NCBI GenBank assembly: GCA_032622095.1
Contig: CP136068.1
Span: forward strand, 182,596,796-182,660,795
Source: Siphonodentalium dalli
Taxonomy: Eukaryota; Mollusca; Scaphopoda; Gadilida; Siphonodentaliidae
Length of the DNA stretch: 64,000 bases
Direction: 5' to 3'
The position numbers and the translations under genes are program-made. Of this stretch, positions 1 to 10,592 are shown in pieces (the stretch's first letter is position 1; each line of letters starts with the position of its first letter). Below the pieces are notes generated by a model. It was given only the letters and a program-made list of their open reading frames with translations, did not search any database and was not told the DNA's origin.

Positions 1-2103
1 CCTGATTAATCGCTCTTCAACATGATATAACACTTGTCGTGATTTAGAAATATATAGTTATGATACGACCGTTTGATGTATTGTTCACTTGCATTTTCTG
101 ATAGTGCGACAAATCGAACTTCTCTTGAAAACAAGGCGTTGTTTACTTATAATTATCGTTGCTTTGATATTTAATGGACCTCTGATGCATGCATGCTTGA
201 TATCATCATTCTTGGGAAAGGTTTCCCTCTATGTTCATTTGCGCAAAGCTTCCATTTTATCTAATCAGAAGACATACTAGCGAGACAACTCCTGCCCACG
301 GTTATGAGCGTAAAGTCCGTTATAGACGTTACCCGGTCCAAAACAGCATCATACCAATCGAGAACCCTTGGAGTACTATACGACTAATCGTGTTATCTTG
401 GGCCACTTATTCCATTAGAGAAACATCGCATGGAATTGAGCCGATTGATGCCAATTATATCAAAAGATCATGCGAATGATATAATAATATGACGGTAACG
501 ACGAGTCAATGTTCCTGGTTGACGGAAAAATAACTGTCTCGTTAGAGACAAACTCCTGCGCCAATAGTTGTCCACAAGGGAATATGGTTCCCTGATACAA
601 AAACAGAGTCGTGTGATCTTCTTAACTGTATATTTTATTCTTACATCTGGCGGCATTTAAATCGTAAATAGTTATCTATGCTTTTAGTCGACTCACTGAT
701 AGCATCATTGTGCGCAAATTGTCGGCCTTTTCAAAGAGAGAGTTACTTGATGTATGATGTGGCTTTAGTTTGGAGACACGTCCATTGGAAAGCTCGTATC
801 GGAATTCACGATGGTTACACTCGCATTGTATCCAGATAGTTGATATTTTCCGAACAGCGGAGACACAAGGAATGAGGTATGTACTATGTTGTTAGACCGA
901 CGTTGAGTGGGCTCGTTTTCACTGAATAGACACAAGTTGTCGGTACATGGATACATAATTTATACGCAGGATATCATGTAACATGTCATTGTTTTCTTTC
1001 TTAGTTTAGGAATAGTATATACACTACAATGATCACATACAATTGACAACATTACTTTATGTATATGGTATATTTTGGCACAGCTTCATGTTATATGTAC
1101 TTGTATCTAAGACATGCCAATAATTGTCCTGTGTTTATATCAGGAACTATATAACACACACGACGCCGACTTTTAGGGTACGTACATACACTGGCACGTT
1201 AGCACGGCATGGTTTCGTATAAACCCCTATATGGTGTCAGGATATGAACAGCAACATGCATAATTATCACATGCATATTTACCAAAGATAATATATAAAG
1301 CTGATCTATAAGTAAACGTTTATGCTATAAGTAATAGTTTGACAGTTCTACATGTGACAGTGCTACTAACATATTGCCTTAACGTATAGGTATGATAAAA
1401 AATTGTTGGTGCATGGACACATATACTCAGGAGAACATGTAACATGGCATTGCGTTCTAATTTTGTTTAGGAATATTTTATAAACTACGATGTTCACATA
1501 CAATTGACAATCATTGCTTATGTATATAGATTACAGTATATGTATGATTGATTCTTGCCAGATAACTGCATGTTATTTACAGGCAAATATCGATGGCATC
1601 GATATACTAGAGTAACATATATTTTACTTATCGTGTAGGTAGCTGTGGTTACATATGAATTTTATAAGCATTTTTTGCATTCCGTTTCTGAAAAATTGTA
1701 GCTGTCTAAACCGAAATATATGGAAAGTATATACAGGTACACATATTAGCTACTAGACATGTTGAGACAATGCACATTTGTATGTGCCTTCATATGATCG
1801 AGTTGCACGTTTGTATGCGGCTGCATACGATCGAGTTTTCTTTGCATGGTAAGAGGAATATCAATGATGTATCCAGAGAGTTTATATTTTGCTGAACCCA
1901 AGTGAAGCGTTGACACAAGGCAACTATATATTGTATTATGTGCCTGAATATCACGTTGATTCTGTTTCGTCTGTCACATTGTGAACGGGAAAATAAACGC
2001 TGCACAGTCCGTGGTGTTTCTGCACTTAGTGTGACCGTTACTTCTATCCGTTTGTTTACGAAAACTATCCTATGATATCTGCGAAGTGGCCCCGTCTTTC
2101 ACC
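1..2103. other. Non-coding stretch with diverged direct repeats
   Basis: No convincing gene is visible. Two stretches resemble each other in direct orientation: about 940-1070 and about 1400-1530. Both carry a GTAACATG-CATTG segment, a TTTAGGAATA segment and CACATACAATTGACAA. A further pair, about 820-885 and about 1855-1925, shares a TATCCAGA-AGTT-ATATTTT pattern followed by GACACAAGG. This looks like an old, decayed tandem or interspersed repeat. Short reading frames here are no longer than expected by chance. Confidence 0.5.
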
Positions 2104-2492
2104 TTAACCCTTTACCCAACAAAACGGCCAAAACCGGCCAAATAAAGCTTCAACAGCTTAAAATATCTTCGGTCTGTCTCAATAGAACCATACAAATATG
2201 GATATCATTGGAACCGGCTCCTTGACCACATTGTGATAGTTACAGTTATGCCCTGTGCCAATGCATTCTCATATATATGCGAGTCGACCATAGGTCGCCT
2301 CGCATATATAAGAGAATGCATTGGCCTAAAAAAAACACTTTTTACCAATTTTTCTTACATTCTTTAACAATTTTATAATTTTTAACGTGTTAAGCCAATG
2401 CATTCTCTTATATATGCGAGGCGACCTATGGTCGACTCGCATATATAAGAGAATGCATTGGCACAGGGCCCTTCTGTTGGGTAAAGGGTTAA
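2104..2492 (+). mobile_element. piggyBac-like MITE, copy 1 (TTAA-flanked, double palindrome)
   Basis: A 389-bp element begins with TTAA then CCCTTTACCCAACA and ends with the exact inverse, TGTTGGGTAAAGGG then TTAA. TTAA target duplication with CCCT-type termini is characteristic of the piggyBac superfamily. Inside are two large hairpins, about 2257-2323 and 2394-2462. Each has roughly 27-bp arms (GCCAATGCATTCTC...) around a GTCGACC-ATA-GGTCG core. The two hairpins are in opposite relative orientation and separated by an A/T-rich spacer. There is no coding capacity, so mobilisation would need a transposase from elsewhere. Other copies are at 30456, 32581 and 52939. Confidence 0.85.
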
Positions 2493-3424
2493 TTACTGTA
2501 GATACTCAAATTATAGAGCAGGGAGTTACAGTATACCTTGTAAACCGGCAACACCAGCTTATTTAATGCAAAAGCCGCTTCATTCTACCATACTTAATCT
2601 TTGAAGGATAACTGGTAGTATTGACAAACAATTGTTCTGTACAGAAACATATTATCTTAATATAAATAGTTTTCACCTGAGCACATGCTTACCTCCGAGA
2701 TAGGCTAGATGAAATTAGAGACTGCTAATTGGGCATAACTTCAGTTTTCTTCTGAAAAATTATTTAAATTTATATTATTATTATTATTAATATTATTATT
2801 TGAATTTGTCAATACGTTCACGATTATCCGATATTTCCCCAACAATGAGTATCTTTAGTCCTTAACAGCGTACATCTATAGTCCTTAGCAGCGTATGGAT
2901 CTATAGCGTACGTCGGACGTGTATTGGGGTATAGCACGTGATGCTTTCTGACAGATAATATGTCTATGCTGCGTGGTATACCCACATCAAACTATATCAA
3001 CACATATTTCAAGATTGTCCGTTTGCAATTTAAACGTCCCCATTATCTAAAGCGAGATAACAACTATTCAGAACGAAGTTAATGTCGAACAATGTCTGGT
3101 TTGCTGGATTAAATATACCCTGTCCGATTTGACACACTCTGTACGTTTTCTATGCCAGAAAATAATTATATCGGACACATGGGCCCATTAATACAAGGTT
3201 TTCATGGTCAGATGACTACTTTAAAAAGAGGAAGTGTTCAGTGATCGTCGATAATAAATATCGTCCAAGCTGCCGTCGCCCTAAATGATAGATCATAAAG
3301 GGCGCTCTCAAGTATGATTTTTTTGGGGGAAAAAAGTACATGTATTAGTTACAAATGTTTTGTTTAATTTTCGCTATGCATGTGTGATACGATTGATGCT
3401 GATTGTAAGTAGTTATCATGTTCT
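2493..3424. other. Non-coding, simple repeats only
   Basis: No gene is seen. The stretch holds an ATT-rich microsatellite around 2770-2800 and an imperfect doublet of CTATAGTCCTTA/GCAGCGTA around 2870-2910. Confidence 0.5.
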
Positions 3425-3660
3425 TTTGCACTGTAAGAGGAATAGTACCTTATACAGTCTGAATTATTTTATCATGGTGAGAGTTACCTTATACAGTCTG
3501 AATTATTGTAGCATGGTAACTGGAATGTGGAATATTACCTTAGAAAGTCAGAATTATTTTAGCATGGTAAGAGGAATATTACCTCAGACAGTCTGAATTA
3601 GTTTAGCATGGTATGTGGAATGTGGAATATTACCTTATACAGTCTGAATTATGTTAGCAT
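3425..3660 (+). repeat. Small minisatellite, about 5-6 units
   Basis: The motif ACCTTATACAGTCTGAATTA followed by TTTTAGCATGGTAAGAGGAA recurs about five times. Unit length varies (roughly 37-51 bp) because some units contain an extra GGAATGT block. An open frame runs across part of the array, but its protein simply repeats the DNA unit and should not be called a gene. Confidence 0.85.
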
Positions 3661-3834
3661 TCCACTCACAGTATACAAGTATATATTGTAAAATGTCTAT
3701 CATTCATTTGGCGGGAGTCGAGTATGAGCAGACGATAGACATACAACATGTGATATATGTACGTCGATGAGTATTTGCCAACGCGGAGATTTTATTTTGA
3801 TTTACGACAATAGACCATATCAGTGGTCAAGCAG

Positions 3835-4484
3835 CATAGGCCTACCGCCCCATTGCGAGGGGTAACAGTCCCCTAATGTGGCACCCTGTTTGCCGTGGGG
3901 TGCATCCCGGGAAGTGTGGAGTAGGAGTACTGGGGGTACTAAGGCAGTCGTATCACGTGAGGCATCGACCTGCGGCTACGAGTTAGCTCATGGTCCGCTT
4001 TGGTCCTACATCTTTAAATGGTCTCTTCAAGACGGGTGGTTGAGTTGATTCGACTCAATCAAGTGGCTAGTCACGCCTCTCCACGGTACTTCAATTCAAT
4101 GTTTGTTACATGTTGTATTGTTCGGCTGGTATTTGAAGTGTTGTTTTCTGTTTTCCACGTATGGTGATTCTGTTCTCTCGTGTCTCTTGTCATGATGATT
4201 GTTGAGTGTTGAATACTGTATTGTTTGCCGTGGAGATGTGCCAGGAGGTGGATATATGCAATGGCTAAACGGATCACCGCCTCAGCTGTGTACCAGTCTT
4301 TGGCTACGACCAGTATTCCAAGGGTAGTCCACGGCGGGTACTGGGCTAGTTGTCGATTATTGCTTTTCATATGGCACCTCAAAACAAAAAACAACGTCGT
4401 GAGAATGATGACTCACCAAGTTCCAATGCTGCTGTGGTATTCCCTCAGTACTTGGTTCATGGCTTTGACCCAAAGGTGAAATGA
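3835..4484 (+). mobile_element. Candidate 5' fragment of a non-LTR retrotransposon with the start of ORF1
   Basis: This block is clearly more GC-rich than its surroundings (about 3835-4080) and resembles LINE 5' leader sequences. It runs into an ATG at 4371 that opens a 37-codon frame ending at 4484. The short protein starts MAPQNKKQRR and contains FPQYLVHGFDP. A basic start followed by an FPxxLV motif recalls the N-terminus of invertebrate LINE ORF1 proteins. If so, this is the 5' end of an element whose body has been lost, the reverse of the usual 5' truncation. The family assignment rests on a short motif and is tentative. Confidence 0.35.
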
Positions 4485-5664
4485 TATTCTAACTTTGAAA
4501 TATGTTAAACCAATCAGGACTGAGCCAATAAGTGGCCCTCTCTTGATTGAATGTTCAAAGAAAGTTCAATCTTCAAATAGTGGGATCATATGGTATGTAT
4601 GGATTATCAGAAACACGTAATATTTACTACCTCGTCTTATAACAATTCCATATTCAAAATGTTATGTTTAGTTGAATGTAGTCGTTTCGCACAGTAATAT
4701 ATGTAGTGCCGACACACAATCACTTGTTGGCCAACGTGTTGTCCATTAGTTGGAAATAATGCTTTGAAGTACTTTGTACATGCAGCTAATTATGTAATCT
4801 TGTGATCGGATGTGAACTGCATCTCAGAATCGCACAAACATAGATGTAACGCTTGTTCTAGGATTGCAGTACTATAGCCGAAGTGTCAGCCAATTCATTT
4901 ATCCACCTTCAAATTTCCAACTGCACACCAGCCCCCTTGAACCAAGCACCAAACATCAAATTCCTAGGTTCGGAGTATTCCATTTACACCTCTAAATAAA
5001 TATACAACCTGACAGACCTACGGTTGAAAAATAACCAACTGATGACCATATCATACACTACGTACCGGTTGGAAAATCAAACAATGAGAACAATTCCATA
5101 TATATCTGGTGTTATTATGTGTCTGACGAATGTATGCCAGGCATGAAATTTCCAACTTTTGGAACTTTACCAAAGTTTACCAACCCCTGTCGCCACATCT
5201 GTGTACAACTGACGGGTTTCATAAGTTCTCCACAACGTCTTAAGAATTTGATTCAGGAGAGCATGTTTGAAACTCTTGCCCTCATCAATAAACAAACTTT
5301 GACTTGAACAAAGCCGCGATTGAGTGCGGATTGGCAGCTAGTTAGGTGCCACGTATATACAAATAGAAGAAATGCATTACTTTCACCACAAATGTGAACA
5401 GTTTACTTATAAGATACAAATGAATACCTGTGTCAAATACATAATTCCGAATCTGGATGATCCCACGAAATAACGACGCTGACTTGTATGTACACGCCTT
5501 TCAAGTCTGGTGCCGTAAAATTGTTTGGCTCTTTACGATATGTGCACATCCATAGCAAAACCATAGTAACGCATGTTACAAGTTACACACACGTGTGGCT
5601 CAACCCGGTTATTATCATATTGTTTACATTATAGGATAACCGACGACACCATTGACGAATAAGT
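4485..5664. other. Intergenic region upstream of the GPCR
   Basis: I see no gene or clear mobile element. A stretch at about 4880-5060 (GTTGAAAAATAACCAACTGATGACCAT) resembles the repeat units around 46220-46260, so an old repeat fragment is likely. No promoter can be assigned with confidence for the GPCR at 5665. Confidence 0.4.
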
Positions 5665-6582
5665 ATGAATACGACAGAAGTGATGATTTCAAGACATTTG
5701 GTGGTGAAGCCAGATAAACCTACTCCAGCCCTCAGTACATTAATAATCGCGGGAATCATAACATCATTCGGCATTATCACGAACGTTGTCGTGTTTTTTA
5801 CGATAATTCGCCGCCGGACATTGTGGAAACCGACATTCATATGCATCGCCAGTTTGGCCATATCTGACACTATATTTCTGGCAATCTCCATTATATTGTC
5901 CGGAGGTACCTATGTGATCTATGGATTCTCTGATCAAACCGTGATCTCGATCGATATTATTCATGACTTTGGTCGGATCGGTTCTTCATATCACCTTGTT
6001 TTGATTTCAACCGTAAGGTGCTACATCATGGGGTATCCATTGAACGCACTGTCTAAGCTCTCGAAGAAAAGAACAATATTATTGTGTGCCGGTGTTCAAT
6101 GTTTGTCTATTGCTGTTGCAATCCTGAACAGACTGTTAGTTGGATATTTTACACATGAAGAAGAAAAACCCGGATTAGTGCACGGAGAAAAACCCGGATT
6201 CGTGCACGAACTGTGCTCTGTAATGTTATACTACATCACGCCTCTCCTTTTGCTGATTCTGTTTCATTGCCTAAAATTTAAATGGTTCGCGGACATGCGC
6301 AAACAATTTCCCCGTGCGGACACGGAGGAAAGGCGGTTGCTTCTGGTGGTTATCTTGGTGTTAGTCATGTTCGCTGTCTTGAATTTACCACTAGCTATCC
6401 GTACTTATTTTGTTATCAGCTACAGCGCAAATGGCGAGAATTCCAAGTGGACTGCATCACAAAGTTATCGGCACGCTGAAACCTATATGATTATGCTGAA
6501 CAGTGCCATGAACCCGGTTGTATATGCCATATGCTCTCCACAAATGAGGTCCTGTGCCTTCAGTGTATTTTGTTGTCGGTGA
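5665..6582 (+). CDS. Rhodopsin-like (class A) G-protein-coupled receptor, single exon
   Basis: The 305-residue protein has seven hydrophobic segments, roughly residues 23-48, 57-79, 98-122, 138-162, 185-205, 224-249 and 272-291. Family signatures seen: N40 in TM1, LAISD with D68 in TM2, a proline (P242) in TM6 and NPVVY (283-287) in TM7. The C-terminus is very short and ends CCR, a possible palmitoylation site. It would act at the plasma membrane; the ligand cannot be told, but the size and short tails suit invertebrate peptide or orphan receptors. Several oddities: the DRY motif reads V117-R118-C119, TM3 lacks the usual extracellular cysteine although C184 is present in loop 2, and TM6 lacks CWxP. 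Loop 2 carries a duplicated EKPGLVH/EKPGFVH (residues 167-181). The ATG at 5665 precedes TM1 by about 22 residues with no signal peptide. The frame is intact. A diverging lineage-specific receptor is likeliest; a recent retrocopy is possible. Confidence 0.85.
   Translation: MNTTEVMISRHLVVKPDKPTPALSTLIIAGIITSFGIITNVVVFFTIIRRRTLWKPTFICIASLAISDTIFLAISIILSGGTYVIYGFSDQTVISIDIIHDFGRIGSSYHLVLISTVRCYIMGYPLNALSKLSKKRTILLCAGVQCLSIAVAILNRLLVGYFTHEEEKPGLVHGEKPGFVHELCSVMLYYITPLLLLILFHCLKFKWFADMRKQFPRADTEERRLLLVVILVLVMFAVLNLPLAIRTYFVISYSANGENSKWTASQSYRHAETYMIMLNSAMNPVVYAICSPQMRSCAFSVFCCR
6155..6203 (+). repeat. In-frame 24-nt tandem duplication in GPCR extracellular loop 2
   Basis: GAAAAACCCGGATTAGTGCACG is followed immediately by a near copy with one base changed (TTA to TTC). 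It adds eight residues (EKPGLVHG/EKPGFVHE) between TM4 and TM5, where many class A receptors contact their ligand. The multiple-of-three length keeps the frame. Confidence 0.9.
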
Positions 6583-6706
6583 TTTAAGGAAATGTTTTAA
6601 TTACTCCCTCGGTGCATATACAGGCGAATACGCTAAGAATTAAGCAAAACACAGAGAACATGTTTCTCAGAAAATCTACCAACACATACTTTCCCAGTGT
6701 GTCCAA

Positions 6707-6712
6707 AATAAA
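6707..6712 (+). promoter_or_regulatory. Candidate polyadenylation signal for the GPCR
   Basis: AATAAA lies about 125 bp after the receptor stop codon, in an A-rich context. It is the first canonical hexamer downstream in the sense direction that I noticed. Confidence 0.5.
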
Positions 6713-7361
6713 AAAATTATGTATTCAAAAAATTATTATATACTGAACTAATATGTAAATATTCGGCTACATGTAAAATCAAATCATGCTAAATTTGCGA
6801 TAGATAATCGTCATTTCACTTGCCTCAAGTAACTTACGACTTAGAGTTATCACCTCAACATCCGCCCTTCCAGACAGCCCTGTGTCATACACGGCGGCGT
6901 CCGTGAATTTTCAAATTGAACTGCTATATATGGTAAGGCAAATTATGTACGACTTAGTGTTGTCATAAAAATCTAACTGATTGCCTGGTTTCCGCCGTTC
7001 ACTCTATCTGTTTAATTCAAAAACTGCATTATAAAGGGCCGTCGCGGCCTCACAATAGTATTCCGATTTAGTTTTTCTAACGTGTCCATCAAACCCAAAA
7101 TTATATAACATATAACTGTTAAGTTCACCATTTATAGCATTTTTAATTAAAATATCAATATTGTATATTTAACGTTAACACCAACCAGCAAACCTGAAAT
7201 TACATACGCCATCATATTTTCTTAATGTATTATTTAATCAGGGGCAGCAGGAAGACGACCGGTAGGTCATGCTGCTACTGCGCAATAATATTAATTCATA
7301 TATCAATGCTTTGTTATTAATTCGTATTTATTGTACAAATAAACATCTACATCTGCATCAG
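6713..7361. other. AT-rich intergenic stretch
   Basis: No gene, RNA gene or recognisable transposon end is seen. Confidence 0.5.
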
Positions 7362-7503
7362 AAATAAATACACTGCACATCGGCGTGTATAGTAGAATTT
7401 GACCACAAAGAAACTGATTGTAGGACGACGCGAAGCGGAGTGCTACAGTCAGTTTCTGTGGTCAAATACTACTATACACGCCGATGCCCAGTGTATTTAT
7501 TTT
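7362..7503. repeat. 142-bp foldback (MITE-like) palindrome
   Basis: The left arm reads AAATAAATACACTG, CATCGGCGTGTATAGTAG, then TTTGACCACA-AGAAACTGA. The right arm is its inverse with a few changes, ending CAGTGTATTTATTTT. The arms are roughly 55-60 bp around a short centre near 7425-7447 that contains GACGACGCGAAGCGGAGTG. It is probably a small non-autonomous element or hairpin remnant; no target duplication is obvious. Confidence 0.8.
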
Positions 7504-9067
7504 GTAATTCGACTGTATGTTTTTGTCGCAATTAAAGTGACATACGTTCAACCAGCTATATAATAGCCCAGTTTCTACATTGTGTAGCTCTGTGTGGTAT
7601 GATTTTCCACCAAATTTTTTTTCTCTCAGAACAGTATCGTCAAACATAACGTCACTTTTGAACGGCGATCCCTTTTCTTTGCCTTTTTGGCAACAAAATT
7701 CAGTTAAGACTTATTTTTGTTCTATCTTGAATAAAGTTCAATAGTGTACAGTAGGTAGACATTATATGTTTCTTTCTTCAGTCTATAACATGACATTGAC
7801 CAATGCCCGTGTGGTTTGACTTCGGACAGTTCGAGGCATTGGCAGCATTGCACTGATTGTGCCACATTTGTTCGGGTACAATTCAGAATATATAGAATTG
7901 TACCACAAAACGACGGTCGTGTTTCCATGGGAATACAGGATTCTGACCAAACAGGACGAGTCTTGTATGCAGGTTTAGACGCAGTCAACTAGCGACGCGG
8001 AAAGTAACGGAACAACAAAAAACACAGAATGGCTGACAATAGACTCCTCAAAAACTAGCTTCAAATATTTCATTCATACGCATTTTGGTTATTGGAAAAT
8101 CACCTTGTTTTCAAGCCGTATATAATCTCAACATTTGAGTCAAATTTAGATCAGAAATATTTTGGGTTTTTATCTAAAACGGTTGATATTTAGTAGTTGG
8201 TTTTGATAAAAAACTAAAGTATTTCCAAATTCGGGACACAAGTTCAAAGTCAGTAAAACCAGATACTCAATACCATCATGTTTTGATTAAACTTAAATTT
8301 GGTTTCATATATTTTTGTTTGGAACAAACTCAGAAGGTACTTGGTATTTGGTTAAGAACCTAATGTGTTTAAAAAATCCAAATAGTTGAATAGTTTATTT
8401 TGTCACCCGGTGACTGTCATCTTGAATTAATTTGGTACGCCCTACATGTCACAATTAAAGACATATTATCGACTTGTTCGGGTCCGTGAAATTGATAAGT
8501 TAATACTTATGCGATATGGCAACTGTAATGTAGCATTCTACTAACGTCGTCGAAAAATTCAACGAAATCGACCATACCACTTGTTTATAATGCGACTGCA
8601 CCGATAAATAGTCCACTTTATAATGTCTAAATTATGCCGTAAAATATCATATCATGCATGGTGCAATTTCTATTAAAATCTTAATGATTCGCATAATGTT
8701 CAACGGAGACAAACATGGTCCGTTCCAATGATGCTCGGTAACGTTGTTACGATCCAGTGACGACACCAGTGAACTGATGGATGTCATCTGTTCAGAGTTC
8801 TTGTAACATTTCTTCCTCGCATAGTGTTAAGTTTATAAGTCTAGTAGATGGTGCTTTATCTGTCTAGTAAACGGAGAGCGCGTGATTTATCTGTTGAACT
8901 CTATATATAGGGGTAGGAGGCGGATAAACGACATTATACATTCGTGGTTCGGCGAAGCACATCGGAGATATACGGTACACAGCATGCGCGAATAAGCAAA
9001 GCACAATCCGCCATGTTCGCTTTCTCTTTTTTGATAGAAAATGTGACCTGGTATGACCCAAAACGGG
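7504..9067. other. Non-coding stretch
   Basis: No gene is supported. Several short frames on both strands (for example 7722-7988 minus) have no recognisable domain and no repeat-free conserved motif. Nothing else was identified. Confidence 0.4.
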
Positions 9068-9372
9068 GCTATGTATTACTATCTATGTACCACACTCTAT
9101 GTATTACTACATATGTAGTACTACATTATGTATTACCACATTGTATTACTACATATGTATTACTGCATTGTATTACTACATATGTATTACTATCTATGAA
9201 TTACTATCTATGTACTGCTATATGTATTGTTATATGTGTATTACGATATAATTTATGTATTAATATATACGTACTACTAGCCATGTATTACTAGCTATGT
9301 ATTACTATATATGTATTACTATATATTTATTACTTTCTATGTATTACTATATATGTATTACTATGTATTATG
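9068..9372 (+). repeat. Degenerate TATGTATTAC simple-sequence tract
   Basis: About 300 bp consists of variants of TATGTATTACTA/CATATGTATTAC with spacing drift. It is typical of an aged microsatellite or minisatellite. The frame running through it (8944-9294 plus) is a by-product of the repeat. Confidence 0.9.
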
Positions 9373-9921
9373 TCCGCTCTTGCGATTACCCAATCATCGT
9401 CGATAAAGAATGAATGTATATGAACCCATATTAGGTCGATGACCCAATATGAAATCAATATTAGGTGCTTATCAGCCATCTTCTATTTCTCGTAAATAAA
9501 AAACCACCGCATCGTCGGTAATATGGTGATTTGACAGCAAAAGTTCCCAATCTTCCGTTGAATGTGATATATTTACACACTAAGTGTTGTCATCACTAAA
9601 TCCAGCATTCTGATTGGTCGGCGCCCACGTGGCTAGTTGCAGTTATTTCTCGGTGAATGCGCAACGCCTCATAACACCAAGCTAATAACACCATCGATAC
9701 GTCATTAGGTTTGGAAAGACGAACGCGTAATGTTTTGGGCGCATTTGGACTCGCGCAGGATTGACTTAATACATCATCGGGTTTCAATATGAAGAGAAAT
9801 TGTTCCTATTAACTTTTGGCAACGGTGCTATTGGGTATTTTGGGCTGATCTTGTCACGATACACTTTTCGATTTAAATATATTTACAAAAGTGGCTTTCT
9901 CGTTAAAAATGTATATAAATA

Positions 9922-10080
9922 TAAAGATTAACTGTCATGTGGAGTATTTTTATGGAGATGTAACGGTGAGGTAAGTGGACATAACTTGTATGTAAAACCC
10001 TTCGGGTTTTACACAAGTTGTGTCCACTTACCTCACCGTTACATCTCCATAAAAACAGTCCACATGACAGTTAATCCTTA
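9922..10080. repeat. 159-bp hairpin with TTCG loop (copy 1)
   Basis: Arms of about 75-79 bp run from TAAAGATTAACTGTCATGTG to its inverse CACATGACAGTTAATCCTTA and meet at AAAACCC-TTCG-GGTTTT. Only a few mismatches and indels interrupt the arms. Transcribed, this would form a very stable stem capped by a C(UUCG)G tetraloop. Confidence 0.9.
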
Positions 10081-10432
10081 TATATTTACACCCTACGTGT
10101 TGTCATCACTAAATCCAGCATTCTGATTGGTCGGCGCCCACGTGGCTAGTTGCAGTTATTTCTCGGTGAATGCGCAACGCCTCATAACACCAAGCTAATA
10201 ACACCATCGATACGTCATTATATTTGGAAAGACGAACGCGTAATGCTTTGGGCGCATTTTGACTCGCACAGGATTGACTTAATACATCATCTGGTTTCAA
10301 CATGAAGAGAAATTGTTCCTATTAACTTTTGCCAAGGGTGCTATTGGGTATTTTGGGCTGATCTTGTCACGATACACTTTTCGATTTAAATATATTTACA
10401 AAAGTGGCTTTTTCGCTAAATGTATATAAATA

Positions 10433-10591
10433 TAAGGATTAACTGTCATGTGGACTATTTTTATGGAGATGTAACGGTGAGGTAAGTGGACATAACTTGT
10501 AAGTAAAACCCTTCGGGTTTTACACAAGTTGTGTCCACTTACCTCACCGTTACATCTCCATAAAAACAGTCCAGATGACAGTTAATCCTTA
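10433..10591. repeat. 159-bp hairpin with TTCG loop (copy 2)
   Basis: This has the same structure as the hairpin 511 bp upstream. The left arm starts TAAGGATTAACTGTCATGTG and the right arm ends ACAGTTAATCCTTA. The two copies differ by a few substitutions that partly restore pairing (TAAGGATTAA here against TAAAGATTAA in copy 1). Confidence 0.9.
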
Positions 10592-10592
10592 T

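Larger units (their letters stand above)
9567..10592. repeat. 513-bp tandem duplication, two units, each ending in a hairpin
   Basis: The segment beginning GTGTTGTCATCACTAAATCC at about 9584 repeats at about 10097, and homology continues for the whole 513-bp period with few substitutions. Unit 1 is about 9567-10079 and unit 2 about 10080-10592. Each unit has a 5' part containing an ATTGG box (GATTGGTCGGCGCC) and a 3' part that is one large inverted repeat. On the minus strand each unit holds a matching frame of about 63-64 codons with a handful of residue changes. I recognise no domain in it and do not call it a gene. Confidence 0.9.

Noticed and set aside
4071-4394. 107-codon antisense frame
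   Set aside because: It lies opposite the LINE leader/ORF1 start and shows no family motif.
7722-7988. 88-codon minus-strand frame
   Set aside because: No recognisable motif, no start context or neighbouring exon; length is compatible with chance.
8944-9294. 116-codon frame rich in Y, L and C
   Set aside because: It is produced by the TATGTATTAC simple repeat; there is no domain and no start context.
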